Shown in pieces: positions 35,432 to 48,297 of a stretch of DNA of 64,000 bases. How positions within the stretch are numbered: position 1 is the stretch's first letter; each line of letters begins with the position of its first letter. The translations under genes were made by a program, and so were the position numbers. This stretch comes from Thozetella sp. PMI_491. Its lineage: Eukaryota; Ascomycota; Sordariomycetes; Chaetosphaeriales; Chaetosphaeriaceae. The stretch is from the NCBI GenBank assembly GCA_021432635.1, contig MU270052.1, forward strand, positions 1 through 64,000, in the 5' to 3' direction. Under the pieces are notes generated by a model, which saw nothing but the letters and a program-made list of their open reading frames with translations, ran no database searches and was not told where the DNA came from.

Positions 35432-37227
35432 AAATCTTAAAAGACATACATCTTTCAATGATTTGAGTATAACTTTTATATTTGTAGCTAGATTGTAACA
35501 CGTATGTGCCTATTCTATACCTTTCCTACGGCGCACCTCATAAATGGTTCTCTCTTTCTTTAAGCTGCAGGCCCATCTCTACTGTCTCTATCCTGCCCTA
35601 ACAGTTACGTTAAAGTCCTAGATGTCCCTAGTCATGTTAATATACCTGGACTTCTGGCCCTGTTAGGCAACCATCCGTCCAAGGCGGCTCGACCATGGAG
35701 TAATACAGGAGGACTGCCGACCACATCCTTCGTATATGATCCGAACAAGTGTATCTATGAGGCCATACCTGTTCCGTCTTAGGGGCCCCACAGAGATGGG
35801 TACTAGAAGCGTTAAAAAAAATCTGGGCAAAAAAAAACATACAACACCGGGTATTCGCTGGTCGTCACCGACCCAACTACTAATCCAGCTCTCACTGGCT
35901 TATCTAGGGGAGAGCGGACGGGATCCCGAGTTCTCCAGTGGATATGGTCGTATGTGATACATTAGGGCTGTCGGCCAAGCTTTATAGGAATAAATTAGCT
36001 GCTGCAGACCAAACGAAAGGGAGGCAAAGATTAAGGATACCTGAAGCATTCCACTCTGCAATGGATAGTATAAATATGGCATTTGATCTGTTCAACCCAC
36101 TTGCGGGTATCTCTCTCCGGCGGTGCGCACATTTGCTCAGTCGCTACGGCCGTGACCTTGGGCGAGCTAATCCAAGGCAGACCTCCTAATTTTGCCTTTC
36201 ACTGAACCGTGGATAGAGAAAAATAGCCGAGCAAAGCTCCTCCTTTTAGGTGCTTCCCCTATCCTGAACATGACCTCTTGTTCATCCAACTCTTCAAGAT
36301 TTTTAAGCATTATCTATCACCACCCTCCGGCAGCATCCGCCAAATACCCTCCCCCCATCAACGCCCAACAGCGCGATGGACCGCATCTTGCGTATCGAGG
36401 CGATTGCATATGCGTCGTGGGCGGCATTCGAGTTTGTTATTGACCCAGTCCATGACTATAATAAACCCTGGGTGCGTGCCTTAGGCTCACAGGGGTTCTA
36501 CGTCCAAACCCACATTTTACACATCCCACCTAGGGCTGGTTTCTTTTCCTCGGATGCATCTAGGAGGCAAGGCGTGGAGTGCTGTTTCTTTTTACGGCTG
36601 GTGTGGATGTGGATGTGGATTTTGCTCTTGTCTTTGGCGGCCGGCAGAGCTCAAGGGGCTAGAATTCTTAGGCTTACAGCTATGCCTGCCTCTATAACAA
36701 TGTTTTACTGGACTGGGTCTTGTCTGGTACGAGTTTTCCAAGGTGCCAAGGCTGGCGATTCATGAATTGAGGACCAACATTCTCGAAGATACGTCGCTTC
36801 ATTGCGGAGACCGTGCCGTCACAATGAACTTGGGTTTTAATCTGATGGTAGTTTGGGGTTGCCGCCCTGGCCGAGCATCTCGTTTGGCTTTCACACGATC
36901 TAACTTTACGGTATTAAGCTGACTCAGCACGCCACCGCCCAGAGGAAAGGCCGTTGGGTACACGTCTCTCTCCATAAATGCCCTATTGCAGAGGTTTCCG
37001 TAGTTAGGCTGCCCCACACAAGAGGAAATGCGGGGCTGTGGCTCAGAGTCTACGATAACTACCTACCTATTCAGTACTGCCCAGTACCTGCACTTTGCCG
37101 CCTCAGTGGCTTTGACCAGTCCAACCAGCGCTCGGGGGCCATCAGGAGACGAAGGAAAGAGGCCTGGCGCGGGAAGTCTCCGCTTGCACATCGAAACGAA
37201 GGGCAGAGAGGACAGAATTCTCGGGAG
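35432..37227. other. 1.8 kb intergenic, lower GC
   Basis: Relatively AT-rich with no supported gene. A plus-strand frame from 36376 (MDRILRIEAIAYASW...) has protein-like first residues but soon loses that character, and could be a relic exon. The last 200 bases should hold the promoter of the Zn2Cys6 gene. Confidence 0.4.
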
Positions 37228-39630
37228 ATGAAGTCGCAATCCACACCCGCGAGCCGGAGGCGGGACAAGCCCATCCTGAGCTGCACCTTCTGCAGAGGAC
37301 GCAAGTGAGTGGAAGCGCGCCCGTCGCTGCATCGTGAAGCTTGCTGAGACCCTCGGCATCGTAGGCTTCGGTGCGATAGACAGTCCCCGTGCGGAGCCTG
37401 TACACGCCGTGGACAGCCTGGCGAATGTGTGTACACCTGCTCCGAGCAGGATCGCAAAGATGCCATCGACTACCGGCCGCATGTTCGGAATCAGCAGGCT
37501 CGGCAGAGGATCGCTCGGCTTGAGCATCTCGTGACCGAGATGAGAGACATGGTCGAGAACTCGCGCCAGCCGCCGCAAGAGTCAGCTGCGTCGAGTGAGA
37601 CTCCCGTCGAAACCGGTGCATCGCACGCTTCGGCTGAGGCCCGCATAACCGATGATATGGGCAACTTAAGCATCACTGACGACCACGCTGTCTATACGGG
37701 AAGTTCCCACTGGGTCACTATCTTAGAGGATGTGAGTTGCCTCCACGAAAGGATCTGCTTCGACCCGACTGATGAACATGGCACTGCCAGATCCACCGCC
37801 TCAAAGATGAGCTGTCCAGCACTCCCTCTGGTAGCACTAGGAGTCAAGAGCAAACTATAGGGGATCCGGACCTGATACATAACTCCCCGGTCACCAGGAT
37901 ATCTCTGCTCAACAGCGCGCCTTCCATTCCAAGGGACCAACTTTTAGCCATGGTTCCTCCACGCCGAGTAGTTGATAGGCACGTGTCCCAGTTCTTCAAT
38001 ACATTCGACATGGCACCGTGTAAGTCTTGGAAGGTATCCGGAACGCTTCCGTCGTGCCTTCCCCTTTGCTGACGATCTTGGCTTGACGGGTTGCCAGTCG
38101 TGCTGCACCGAGGCAAGTTTCTCGCAGAGGTCAGGCCCCCCCGCACCGGCACAGGTTGTATCTGCATGCTCATCCTAGATACAGTATACAAACTTCTGGG
38201 ATAACCAATCTGCCGTCCCTATTATGTGGGTAGGTCTCTTATTCAGCGTCATGACCATGTCCGCTTTCCTCCAACAACAGGATGCTGAAGCCCGTGGTCT
38301 TCCGACGTCCGAGCCAAAGGAGATGCTCACTACATACCGGGATCTCACCATTCACTGTCTGGTCTCGGGAAACTACCTTCGATCGAGCAGGTATACACTG
38401 GAGACGCTGATCTTGCACTTCGCTGTGGACCAGAATGTGAATCTGGATGCATCTATTAGTAACTGGATCTTGATCGGCGTCATTGTCCGTGTCGCGCTTC
38501 GCATGGGACTGCACCGCGATCCCTCCCACTGGTCAGACATCCGACCCTTGCAGGCGGAGATCCGCCGACGTCTCTGGATATCCCTGTACCAGATGGATTT
38601 CTTCACGAGCATACAGGTTGGGCTGCCACGCATCATAAAAGACTCCCAATGCGATACGCGTCCTCCTGCGCACTTGCTGGATCAGGACATTGGCTTGGAG
38701 CATGACGAGATGCCACCTGAGAGGCCATTAACCGAACCGACCCCGTTTCTCTACATCATACAGAGGCACGCTATCATTAAGGTATTGGCCGAGATCTACG
38801 ACGCTACAGACGCCGATCCACCATCGCCTGCTACTATCGCCGCACTGGCCGACAAGCTAAAGAGAGCAGTTGAGGGGATACCAGTTTGGCTCAAGTACAA
38901 ATCCCTCGAGACATCCATTGCGGACAACCCTGTCACAATACTGCATCAAATAACATTGGATGTGCTTATCCAGAAAGCTACCTACCTTCTCCACCGACAG
39001 ACCTTCATGAAGGGCTCGGCGGGGAAAGAGAGCACCAAGTCGACCGAGATCTGCGTCGATGCTGCCCTGGCGATTCTGCAACACCAACGGCGAATGAGCG
39101 AGGAGACACTTCCTGGAGGCCTCATGTTCAACCTCCGCTGGAAGGTTGCCTCGTCGCTTAATCATGAATATCTCCAGGCCACGATGATCTTGTGCCTCGC
39201 TTTAAGCACGTCCAAAGAGAGACCCGCAGGCACCCCGAACCCTAGTGGACTCTACAGGCGAGATGAGATATTTGAAGCTTTAAACCTTGTGAAACGCTTA
39301 TGGGAGAAGAATGCCAACCAATCCAATGAGGCACAGGTGGCATCAAATGCCATTGCGACCGTCCTTGAGCAGGATTCGGAGAAGCCAAGCGGGCATGCTA
39401 TGGAGGCTCTAGACAGTGAGCATGATCTGCAGCAATGATTGCCGAAGTCTAGATTTTGCTAACCACGCCTCTCGTAAGGATTCTTTGACCAGATGCCAGG
39501 CCTGGCCACACAAAACTATTTCGGCGAATTTGACTACGAGCAGAACCTGATCCTGGATCCCTCTCTTCTTGCGGTTGACGGCGATGTCACAACATTTGGA
39601 AGTATGTTGGACGACTTCATGCCAAGCTAG
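37228..39630 (+). CDS. Zn2Cys6 transcription factor, six exons
   Basis: Exons: 37228-37304, 37365-37731, 37791-38019, 38098-38129 (32 bases), 38185-39415, 39479-39630. All joins are GT-AG and in phase, giving 695 residues. The first join rebuilds the zinc cluster with Cys19, 22, 29, 35, 38 and 47 (C-x2-C-x6-C-x5-C-x2-C-x8-C). A coiled-coil linker with heptad leucines (RIARLEHLVTEMRDMVE) follows at about 68-84 and suggests a dimer. The fungal-specific domain includes FNTFDMAPFVLHRGKFL, read across two introns, and RRRLWISLYQMDFF near 375. The last intron has a consensus branch site (GCTAAC), and the last exon adds an acidic tail (FGSMLDDFMPS) that could activate transcription. The gene is convergent with a DHA2 exporter, 259 bases away, which is the most likely target on position alone. 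Confidence 0.88.
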
Positions 39631-39889
39631 GTCACCATATCTAAAGAACGAGGCGAGCCGGGAAATGCAGCGGATGTAAACGCTCCAGCTGCCTCTGAAT
39701 ATAAGAATATTAAGAAGCTCATACTGGAATATAATTTTAAATGGTATCTTGACTATATTCTATGAAATTCAGGAAAATTAAGAGGATTCTTGCCTAGGTC
39801 CTTTCTAAACTCTTTTCTGGTTACCCTCACAGCGAGTGTTTCAATCAAGTTCCGGGACGGGCGCATCTGTGAGCCCTCAGAACCTGAAC

Positions 39890-41830
39890 CTACCCCGACT
39901 CAGCTGCCTTCTTTTCTTCTTCGTCGGCCGCATAACCCTGGCTTTCTCCATTTTCGAGCACTTGCTCGCTTTGAGACTTCTTGGATATATCGCTCTCCTT
40001 CTGTTGCTTCACACTTCGCCACTCCATGCCGAGGCCGCCCAGGATGCAGACACAAGACATGACCAGAGCGACCTGGAAGCACACGCGCAACGAATCGTTG
40101 TAGGCGACGAGCGCAAGTGTGCGCTGTTCGGTTGGCATGATGCTCAAGAGCCCAGTGGCGCCGGCACTCTCGATTTGCTGGGGCGTGACCTTGACGATGC
40201 CGGCGAGGCGCTTTACCAGCTCACCGTCGAGGACGTTTTGGCCAATGGATACAAAGATGGCGCCAAATAGCGTTTGGGCAAAGAGCATGAGTGAGGCACC
40301 GATCGACACCTCGTCGCGTGCCAGCACCGTCTGGGCAGCCATGTTGGGCGCCTGGGCACAGGCCCCGAAGCCGAAGCCGTACAAGATCTGGTAGCCGATC
40401 CACTGACCCATCGTGGTATCAATACCCAGGGTCGTGAGTAGGCCTGAACCAACGGCGGATATGCAGATGCCGAAAATCAAAAAGGGAGTGTAATAGCCGA
40501 CGCGGCTCGTTAGGATGCCGGTGAAGATGGACGCAATGACGATCGCGATCACCTGCGGCAGGAGGTGTATCCCACTATCGACGGCGGAATCGCCTTTGAT
40601 AGCCTGGAACCAAAGAGGGAGATAGTACACTGTTGTGATGGCATTAGTATGTAGAAGTACCCAAGACATACAGATATCGGTTGCGAGAGACTTACGGATC
40701 AGCGTCTGTGCTGCGCCAAGGCAGCAGCTCACAAAGAAGCCGCTGGCAATGCTACGCTGTACGAAGATGCGCGGTGGTACTGTGGCGCGCTCCGGCTTCC
40801 AAACTTGGATCGCGACGAACGTGCCCAGGAGGACGAGGCCAAGAACAAGCAAGGCGATGATGCGCCCGTCGCTCCACTGAAAACGGTTAGTTCCTCGACT
40901 GGTGCAATAGGACAGAAACGAGGTCGTAGAGGAAAGGAGGTGGTGAATCGGGCACGAACATTGTAAGTAAAGCCACCCCATTGCAGCGCCAAGCATAGGC
41001 AAACCACGCCAGGAACCAAAGCAACCAGGCCCTCTGCATTGAGTTGCAGCAACTTGTGTGTGAGAGTTTCGGATGCGCCAGAGGGGCTGGGGACATTGAG
41101 TAGTAAGAAAATAAAGACCATAACGGCGCCTCCTAGGGGTAAGTTGAGATAGAAGCACCATCGCCAGGTGACGTGGGTGGTGAAGGCTCCGCCGACGAGG
41201 GGCCCAATCACGGATGCGATGCCGTACACAGCGCCCATGAAGCCTTGGTATTTGGGTCGACTCTCAAGCGGCACAGCGTAGACAATGATGGTGATCTGGC
41301 AGGCATCATGACGTGAGCAAACGGGAAGAGACCAGCTACAGAAGGGAAGGGAAGACATACAACACCCGACTGGACACCCCCGGCACCCAGGCCAGCAATG
41401 GCCCTACCAATGATGAAGGCGACAGAACTCGGTGCGGCGCCGCAGATGGCAGAGCCGATCTCGAACAGAAGCACAGCGGCTAGGAAGGTGGCCTTGACAT
41501 TGAAGACGGTGTACATCTTGCCAAACAACAGCAGGAACGCGCAGTTGGTAAGTAGGTATGCAGTACCATACCAGCCGATGTCGCTCGTCGAGGAGAAGTC
41601 ATTGGTTATCTGCGGGATAGCGGCCGCAATGATGAGTTTATCCTGGGAGCGATGATTAACGGTCAGCCATCGTGTATGCCGGCGCTTTGGTACATGGAAC
41701 ATTGCGGGTTTGAACGTACGAGGGCGACGAGGAACATGCCGATGAAGATGGAGATGACCAGCAAGGCAAGTCGGAACCCCGTCGGATAGACAAAGTCGGA
41801 AGGCACCGACACCTGCGCGGTTGGTGCCAT
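39890..41830 (-). CDS. MFS transporter, DHA2 drug:H+ antiporter type
   Basis: Five exons: 41830-41720, 41642-41361, 41295-40960, 40876-40696, 40629-39890. Introns are 65-83 bases, all GT-AG and in phase, giving 549 residues, the usual size of a 14-helix exporter. The ATG at 41830 opens straight into a short cytosolic tail and helix 1 ([29 protein letters not shown]), where the first intron falls at the VAL/DK junction. Motif C of antiporters is present ([12 protein letters not shown]), followed by [13 protein letters not shown], a hallmark of DHA2 proteins. The tail is charged ([15 protein letters not shown]). Such pumps export toxins, drugs or self-made metabolites at the plasma membrane. 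It is divergent from a second DHA2 gene 2 kb away and convergent with a Zn2Cys6 gene. Confidence 0.91.
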
Positions 41831-43865
41831 TTTGTCCTTCCGCTAAGACGTCTTTCGTTGACAATGTGTTTCTATTTCGGTCTAAGGGTGAACAAGAATC
41901 AAAGAACGTGAGTGGACGGAGAAGAGCGCGAGCGAGGGGAGGTAGCCACTTTGTTAACAGAGGATGGTTAAAACTGTATCATGAGAATAGCAAAGCTGAA
42001 GATAGTAGCGGTGGCAGGGAGGATGGGCTCGGCAATGTGGAATGGATGATGATGAGGGAGCCTGGGATTGTGTAAACCTAGTGCTGGTTATATATACATG
42101 TACTCAACGGATCAGCACCTCGTATGCGTTCCTCTTGCGGAGGGTACATTTGGCATGAGCAGCGGAGGGTGGCTGCCGCGGAGGATGCTTATGGCCCCCA
42201 CCAGCACGATCCAAGGCCCACGGCTAGAAAGGGTGAGTCCGAAGACAGGTCGGTCCGGGTATCCCCATAGCGGTCACTCGCCCTATCTCCTCTAGCAGTG
42301 CAATGCAATCCGGTGGCCCAGTTGGACAGCATGGATTTCTGCTCAATTTCGGCCCTTATCAGCTCCTATGGACTGCGAATGCGTGCAGTGGTATTTTTGG
42401 CGGCGATGGAGGAGGGAAGCACTAGGCAGGGCTACGTGATGCTGGAATGCGTGTAGCTTGATTGGTCGCCCTGACCGTCCGACCGTCCGCGCTGACTGTC
42501 CATCCGCCCTCCGTCCGCCTACCGTCCGCCTACCGTCCGCGCACAGAGCAGAGGTAGGCGTGCCGGTATTGTGGCCCTGACGATTTTGGTTATTTCTTTG
42601 ATTGTTCTGCAGGGTGTTTTAAAGAGGATGTGCATGGGACTGCACAAAGAGGATCTATCAACGGTATTGTTGCTCTGACTAGGAATTGATAAGGCTAGTA
42701 GACCTTCCACGAGTATTAACTAAATCGAAGCTGTGGGAAGCCACAGAGTCAACAGTACCGGGTATCCAGTCGGATAAGATTAAAATGAAACGTGATGAAT
42801 TCATCCCATGTACCGCAATCTGTGCCTAGTGCCAGGTAAGGATCGTCTTCCACCTTGCGAGACGCCTCGCCCCTGGTCGTCTACGTCTACATTGGTCTAC
42901 AATCTGCACACGGCAGTTCCATCTAACAGCAGAGATTTGATCCGCCAGAGGCGCCTTCTCGAAGATAATAAAAACCACACGTACAACCAGGAACCGGGTT
43001 TCTATGTCTCCCTAGGTAGTGAAATGGTTACCCGCAGACAGCCTCCTCGAGAACGCCATCTACAGACGGGAAATGGGTACGTCGAATTGGATCCTCACCC
43101 GAGGAATCTGGTGTTTAGAGGTCCCACGGATCTAGTTGCAGCTCGTCTCAAACTGGATGAGGTTGTTGCAGAGTAAAGGGCTCAAGGGATATTGGGTGGT
43201 GGGTTGCAGTTGGAAGCGATACCCAGCCTCGACGCCGTCGTGTCAGCAAAGGCGTGCGTCTTGGCCGAGACAGCCAATGATTGCATTCAGTTTCCCCTGC
43301 ATGCTTGCTATTGGCCGCGCACCACCTCACAACCACGAAGGCAGCATGTCCATGGGATAGACCTTGAGTAGTGAGCAGGACAGAGGCACAGCACATGCCG
43401 GCAGAACTAGGCTGCTGCCCACAACTACCAAATCTTATCTCCATCTGGGTTTAACCCGAGCCGACGCTGTCCCCTTGTGCCTCGCGCCCTAGACATGGTT
43501 TGCGCACCAATTGTGCGTTATTTCTCAGAAGGGCGCGAGGCATGTAATTCGAGGTGACATGCACTTTGGGTTTGGTGCTGGTCGGGCGCCTAAGCTAGCA
43601 CAGTTCTGGCGCCCTGCAGGCTATTTGGGCCGGGGTTTGGGTCAAGTCGGCACCGACTACTAAAAGCCTCGGGATTCCCGGGCCTGGATAACATAACCGG
43701 TAGCAGCAGGGATGAAGCTGACAACCACACCATATATCGACGACTATCGACCACCCAAGCGCATACCAGCCACACCCCGACCACACATACCGTGCAAAAA
43801 TTTCTACTCTTTGTCCGAGAAAGGCTGTCCCATCTAAAAGGCAACAGGTAAGCACGCAGGCAGGC
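41831..43865. other. 2 kb divergent promoter region between two DHA2 exporters
   Basis: Both flanking transporter genes point away from this stretch, so it probably carries both promoters and perhaps shared control sites. A CCGTCC-type tandem repeat lies at 42473-42540. No gene is supported in it. Confidence 0.5.
42473..42540. repeat. CCGTCC-based tandem repeats
   Basis: Two perfect copies of GACCGTCC (42473-42488). After a degenerate stretch come two perfect copies of CCGTCCGCCTA plus a partial third (42511-42540). On the other strand the unit core reads GGACGG. CGG-type triplets are what zinc cluster proteins bind, so a cluster of binding sites is conceivable; the spacing here is 8 and 11 bases. 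Confidence 0.75.
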
Positions 43866-45667
43866 ATGGACGACATCACAGCAGCTTCTGGGCCGGCCAA
43901 AGCCTCGGCTGAGCCCCTGACGGCACCGCTCGCCAGTGTACAGCCGGGACAGCCAACATTGGCGTCTCCCGTGGCAGAGGGTCCGGCTGAGCCACTCAAA
44001 GTATCTGAAGACTTAGGTGGCCGCTCCAAGTTGCGCCAATACACCATCTTGGGGGCGCTATGCGTAATTATGGCACCTCCCTTTATTGTCCTCTGTGAGC
44101 ACCGGTGAGCTAACATGGTCTCTCCCCCCCCCTTTCCCTCTTCTAGCTGCAATTGTTCATAGCGGCCCTCAACCAAACCATTGTCTCTACGGCGGTCCCT
44201 TCGATCGCCGCCGATCTGCACTCGGCTGGCGGCTACACCTGGATCGGGGGAGCCTACATGCTCGCCACCGCCGCAACGGGTCCCATATGGGCCAAATGCA
44301 GCGATATTTGGGGCCGCAAGCCTGCCATCCTGGTGTCCATCGCCATCTTCGCCGTCGCCTGTGCACTCACCGCCGCAAGCACCAATATGCCCATGCTGAT
44401 TGCCGGCCGGGCGCTGCAAGGCACCGCTGGCGGCGGCATGATGCTGCTGGTCTCTATCACCATCTCGGACCTCTTTAGCATGCGGAGCCGCGCGCTGTAC
44501 ATCAGCGCCATGGGACTGGTGTGGGTGCTCGCCGGCACCACCGGGCCTGTGATCGGAGGGGCGCTGTCACAGTATGCAAGCTGGCGGTGGTGCTTCTGGA
44601 TCAACCTCCCTGTGTGTGGTATTGCCTTCGTGGTTATGTTGCTTATTTTTGATGTGCATAATCCACGCACCAAGCTAAGCGACGGCCTCAAGGCTATCGA
44701 CTGGTGGGGAACCGTCTCCATCCTGGCCGTGACCCTCCTGCTTCTCCTCGGCCTCGACTTCGGCGGCGTGACGTACCCGTGGAACAGCCCGAAGGTCATC
44801 TGCCTGATCGTTATCGGCACACTCATGCTGGGCTTCTTTTTCTACAGCGAGAAGCGACTGGCCCGTTACCCACTCGTGCTGCTCAGCATCTTCAGTGGGC
44901 TCTCTAACAACGCCATTTTCGTAGTCGCCTTTACCCACAGCATGGCCTCCTTCGGCGCCGAATACTACCTGCCGCTGTACTTCCAGAGCGTGAAGCAGGC
45001 ATCCCCACTGGAGAGCGGCCTGCTGATCCTGCCGATGATCATCACGTGCGCGGTGGTAGACATCTTGAGCGGCGTCTTCATGCATCAGATGGGCCGCTAT
45101 AGGGAGCTGATCTGGGCCGGAACCGTCTTATTGACACTGGGGACAGGCCTCTACACCATGTACGGGACGGACACGGCCCTTGGTGCCATTATCGCGATTC
45201 AGATCGTCTTCGGCATCGGCATGTCATTGCTGATGAACACACCCGGGATAGCCATCCAGAGCGGCGTCAGTCAGGCCGACACAGCGACGGCCGTCGGGAC
45301 CATGACATTCCTGCGCAACCTAGCGACATCGCTTTCCACCGTCCTCGGCGGTGTCGTGTTCCAGAATAGCATGACGAGCCGTGCCTCCTTTCTAGCGGCC
45401 AGCGGCCTGAGCGAGTCTCAGCTCAAGGCTTTGTCCGGGTACGAAGCTGCGGCCAACGTGGACATCACCAAGACCATCGACGACCCGGCACAGCGCCTGG
45501 CAGTGGAGAGCGCCTTCGCCTGGAGCGTTCGAAACATGTTTATCATGTATACTGCCATCGCTGCCGTTGGGCTGGTTGCTAGCGTTTTTATCAAACACCG
45601 CCACATGAGCGAGGAGCATACAGAGACAAAGACGGGCATAGAGAATATGACGGAGCAGAAGGTGTAA
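43866..45667 (+). CDS. MFS transporter, DHA2 type, 14 helices
   Basis: Two exons, 43866-44063 and 44147-45667, joined in phase 0 across an 83-base GT-AG intron that splits helix 1 (ILGALC | LQLFIAALNQTIVSTAVP). The product has 572 residues. A Pro/Ala-rich cytosolic tail of about 55 residues precedes helix 1. Features of the family: WIGGAYMLATAATGPIWAKCSDIWGRK (motif A), GRALQGTAGGGMM, motif C (VWVLAGTTGPVIGGALS), WRWCFWINLPVCG, and LEYYLPLYFQ-type helix 8 (GAEYYLPLYFQSVKQASPLESG). This resembles aflatoxin-type and other toxin or drug exporters. It is not a recent duplicate of the exporter at 39890-41830: the two share family motifs but differ throughout and in intron number. Confidence 0.91.
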
Positions 45668-46452
45668 ATGAACTATTGGCCATATCTACATAAACAGGGG
45701 TTCTTCTGAGCCCATGGAATGGTCAATAAGCTTTGTTGGCCCTTGAGTTGTGTGAATCATGAACATGGCACCCAGATGAAGAAACAGGTTGGAAGGGTTT
45801 CAGGCAACGACAGCCGATATGTTGAGTCAAAGGGCGGTCTTTTGATTTGGCTTCTATACTATCAGCCTGTCTCAGCAATGATGTAGACACTATGAGAGGA
45901 AAGTAGATGTCACCTCTAGTGAAGATGATTGATTATTGGGGAATGTGCAAGCTTGCTTCCCAGACAAGCGATTCTCATTTCCTTCCCTCCAAGCAACACT
46001 GTACTCTCGATAAGCGACCCAACCCCAATCTCACCTCCAATTCCAAAGATGCCTTCTATCCGCGTGATTATGTACTCTGACCTCCTTGAGCCGCTCAGCT
46101 GACTGACATATTTGGAGAAGTAAGAAACTGCCGAAGGCCTCTTGTACTACCTGAGCAACATCATCTACATCCTCATAGGCGTAGGCACTGACTCAGCTCC
46201 CGACTCTCCCAATTCTAGTCAGCCTAGTCCCTATTGTTCCGTAAGCACCCCAACATCACCAAGCCTGAGCAAGCCGGCGACCTAGTGCCGTCCCTACTCC
46301 TTCCTTAACCTAAAGAACGAACAACTTTTGCCATCATAACAGTGGCAAGCTCGGGCTAAGAAATAAATTCTATAAGTGAATGCATCCTAAGGCGCTCGAT
46401 CGCTACGCTCATCGTAATACCCCTTCCGTACTTTCCTTTGTTTTTCATTGCC
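45668..46452. other. Intergenic between convergent DHA2 and dioxygenase genes
   Basis: No gene seen. Holds the 3' regions of both neighbours. Confidence 0.5.
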
Positions 46453-47579
46453 TCAGTAACCCACTACAGCGCCCTCCGTCCGCGGGCGGAAGCTCTGGGT
46501 CAATCGCTTCATCAGCCACTCCTCTACGCTAAAAATCTTGCCTTCCGCCGGATTGCTTTTGTCAAAAGGAGCGAGCATAGCGTCTAAGTTGCCGTCGAAG
46601 AAGAGCGGGACCGAGTACCGGTCCTTGTTGCTCTTGTTGATGACGCGGTGCGTGTTGCTCTTGAACTCGTCCTTGGTCCAGAAGCGGAGCATGTCGCCAA
46701 TGTTCACCACAAAGGCATCGGGGTTGGGGTCGACCGGGACGAACTCCCCCGTCTGCTCGTTGAGCACCTCAAGCCCGCCGGAGCTGTCCTGCATGAGGAT
46801 AGTGATAGCGCCTAAGCAGGCCTCTGTCAGTGGGCCCCTGACTGGTGAGAGCACTAGGTGGATCTCTTACCGAAGTCAGTATGCGCTCCTGCTCCGAGCT
46901 GCCGTTCGTCCTGGTCCAGCTGTGGAGGGTAGTGCAGGAACCGCAAGGCGCAGACGCAGTTGCCGGATAGGTACTCATCAAAGATGTCGTCGCCGTACGG
47001 CATCCCCTTTGCCAGGATCTCAAATATCTTGCGCCCAAGTTCAATGACCTCTTCGTAGTACGTCTCGGCCGGCTGCTTCAGGACCTCGTCAGGGATGCTC
47101 TCGGGGAAGATATTCTCCCCGTTCAGCTTGGGCCGCTTCTTCGCCAGCTCACTGTCGTTCGGAATGTTCCGACCGATATAGTAGCCCTGAGATGGGTCAG
47201 AACAGAACCGTCATTCTGGCAGTCTCATTCACAGTCAACTCCGGGGACTGGGATTGGCCACCTCTTTGAGATCCGGCAATGTCCCCTCCTGCAGAATTTG
47301 GCTGGCGATGAGTTCATAGCCTCGTGTCACAAGCACGGGCGACCTTAGCTTCTTTTTCTCCTCGAGCGGCAGGGCGAACAATGCTTCCATGGCCTTGAAG
47401 ACGCGGTCTCTTAGCTCCCTGGAGATCTCATGGCCTACCAGCGAGAAGAAGCCCGTGGTGAGACATGCGCGATGCACATCTTCGATGATCTTGGCTGACT
47501 CGGGGCTATTCGGGTCTTTAAGATACGGGGCGATGTCAATGGTTGGGATAACAAATGGAGCAGCGTTGTCCACGGCCAT
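46453..47579 (-). CDS. 2-oxoglutarate/Fe(II) dioxygenase, isopenicillin-N-synthase type
   Basis: Three exons, 47579-47262, 47186-46871 and 46811-46453, with introns of 75 and 59 bases, give 330 residues. The N-terminal DIOX_N part starts PFVIPTIDIAPYL (8-20). The iron ligands are His208 and Asp210 (GAHTDFG, read across the second intron) and His266 (NTHRVIN); Arg276-x-Ser278 (DRYSV) binds 2-oxoglutarate. All key residues are intact, so it should be active. The family covers hydroxylations and ring closures in metabolism, including thymine-7-hydroxylase-like enzymes and HxnY of Aspergillus nicotinate use. The gene reads in the same direction as the ACS-type carrier upstream (718-base gap), which suggests a substrate taken up from outside. 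The substrate cannot be told from sequence. Confidence 0.9.
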
Positions 47580-48297
47580 CTTGACTAGGCGAGGTACGAG
47601 AGGAACGGGGTCTCAGCGGCTGCGCGATCTGCAAGGATGATTTGACTGCGGGGCTGGAGAGAGCGTGCTGGGTTCTGGGCGATGTGTCTTGGATTCGGGC
47701 ATGAACTAGGCGCAACCGGACGGAGGATGTGGGCCGACGTCCAACTTCTTATCCGTGCTGTCGGCGGGAAGCTGTCAAGAACCGGGTCCGTCAATGAGTC
47801 CACTTGTGCCGGACTTGGCAGCTTGCGACATGGACTTTGCCGGGGCGGTGGTGGCTGCGATACCGGGTTTCGGAGCACGCCGAACGCCTATCATTCGCGC
47901 GCCCGGGATCCCACATCTGGCACGATTTTACTTTATCCTTTGGCGGGACGCCTATCCCTGAACTGAATTATGTGCTGAAAGAGTTGTTCTAATTTGCCTC
48001 AACGTTTGCGGGACGGTGAAGGCATAAAGCCGCTCCACCACAGGGTCTATCGAAAAGCTAGCTCGATGGTGCAAGACCCCGCCCAAGTCTCGTGCTTTCA
48101 GTTGATAGCTAGATATCAGGACCTTGTAAGGTTCGCGCGGTCGCGCTAAGAGATGAATGTATACTATGACTAGCCTTGGCCTGGTCTGACGAGGCGCTCC
48201 TCTCAGACAGCGACGTCGCCTACATCGCATCAGTCTCCCTAGCCCTCAACCGGTCCTCACGATTCTCTTGGCTAGAGAATCATTCTAATACCGCACA
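47580..48297. other. Promoter region of the dioxygenase gene
   Basis: 718 bases between the dioxygenase ATG and the stop of the upstream carrier gene. No further gene is supported. Confidence 0.5.

Noticed and set aside
36376-36765. Plus-strand frame with a protein-like first 35 residues
   Set aside because: Character is lost downstream and no family is recognisable; possible relic exon, not annotated.
37063-37578. 171-codon minus-strand frame over the regulator start
   Set aside because: It is antisense to the well-supported zinc cluster exons.
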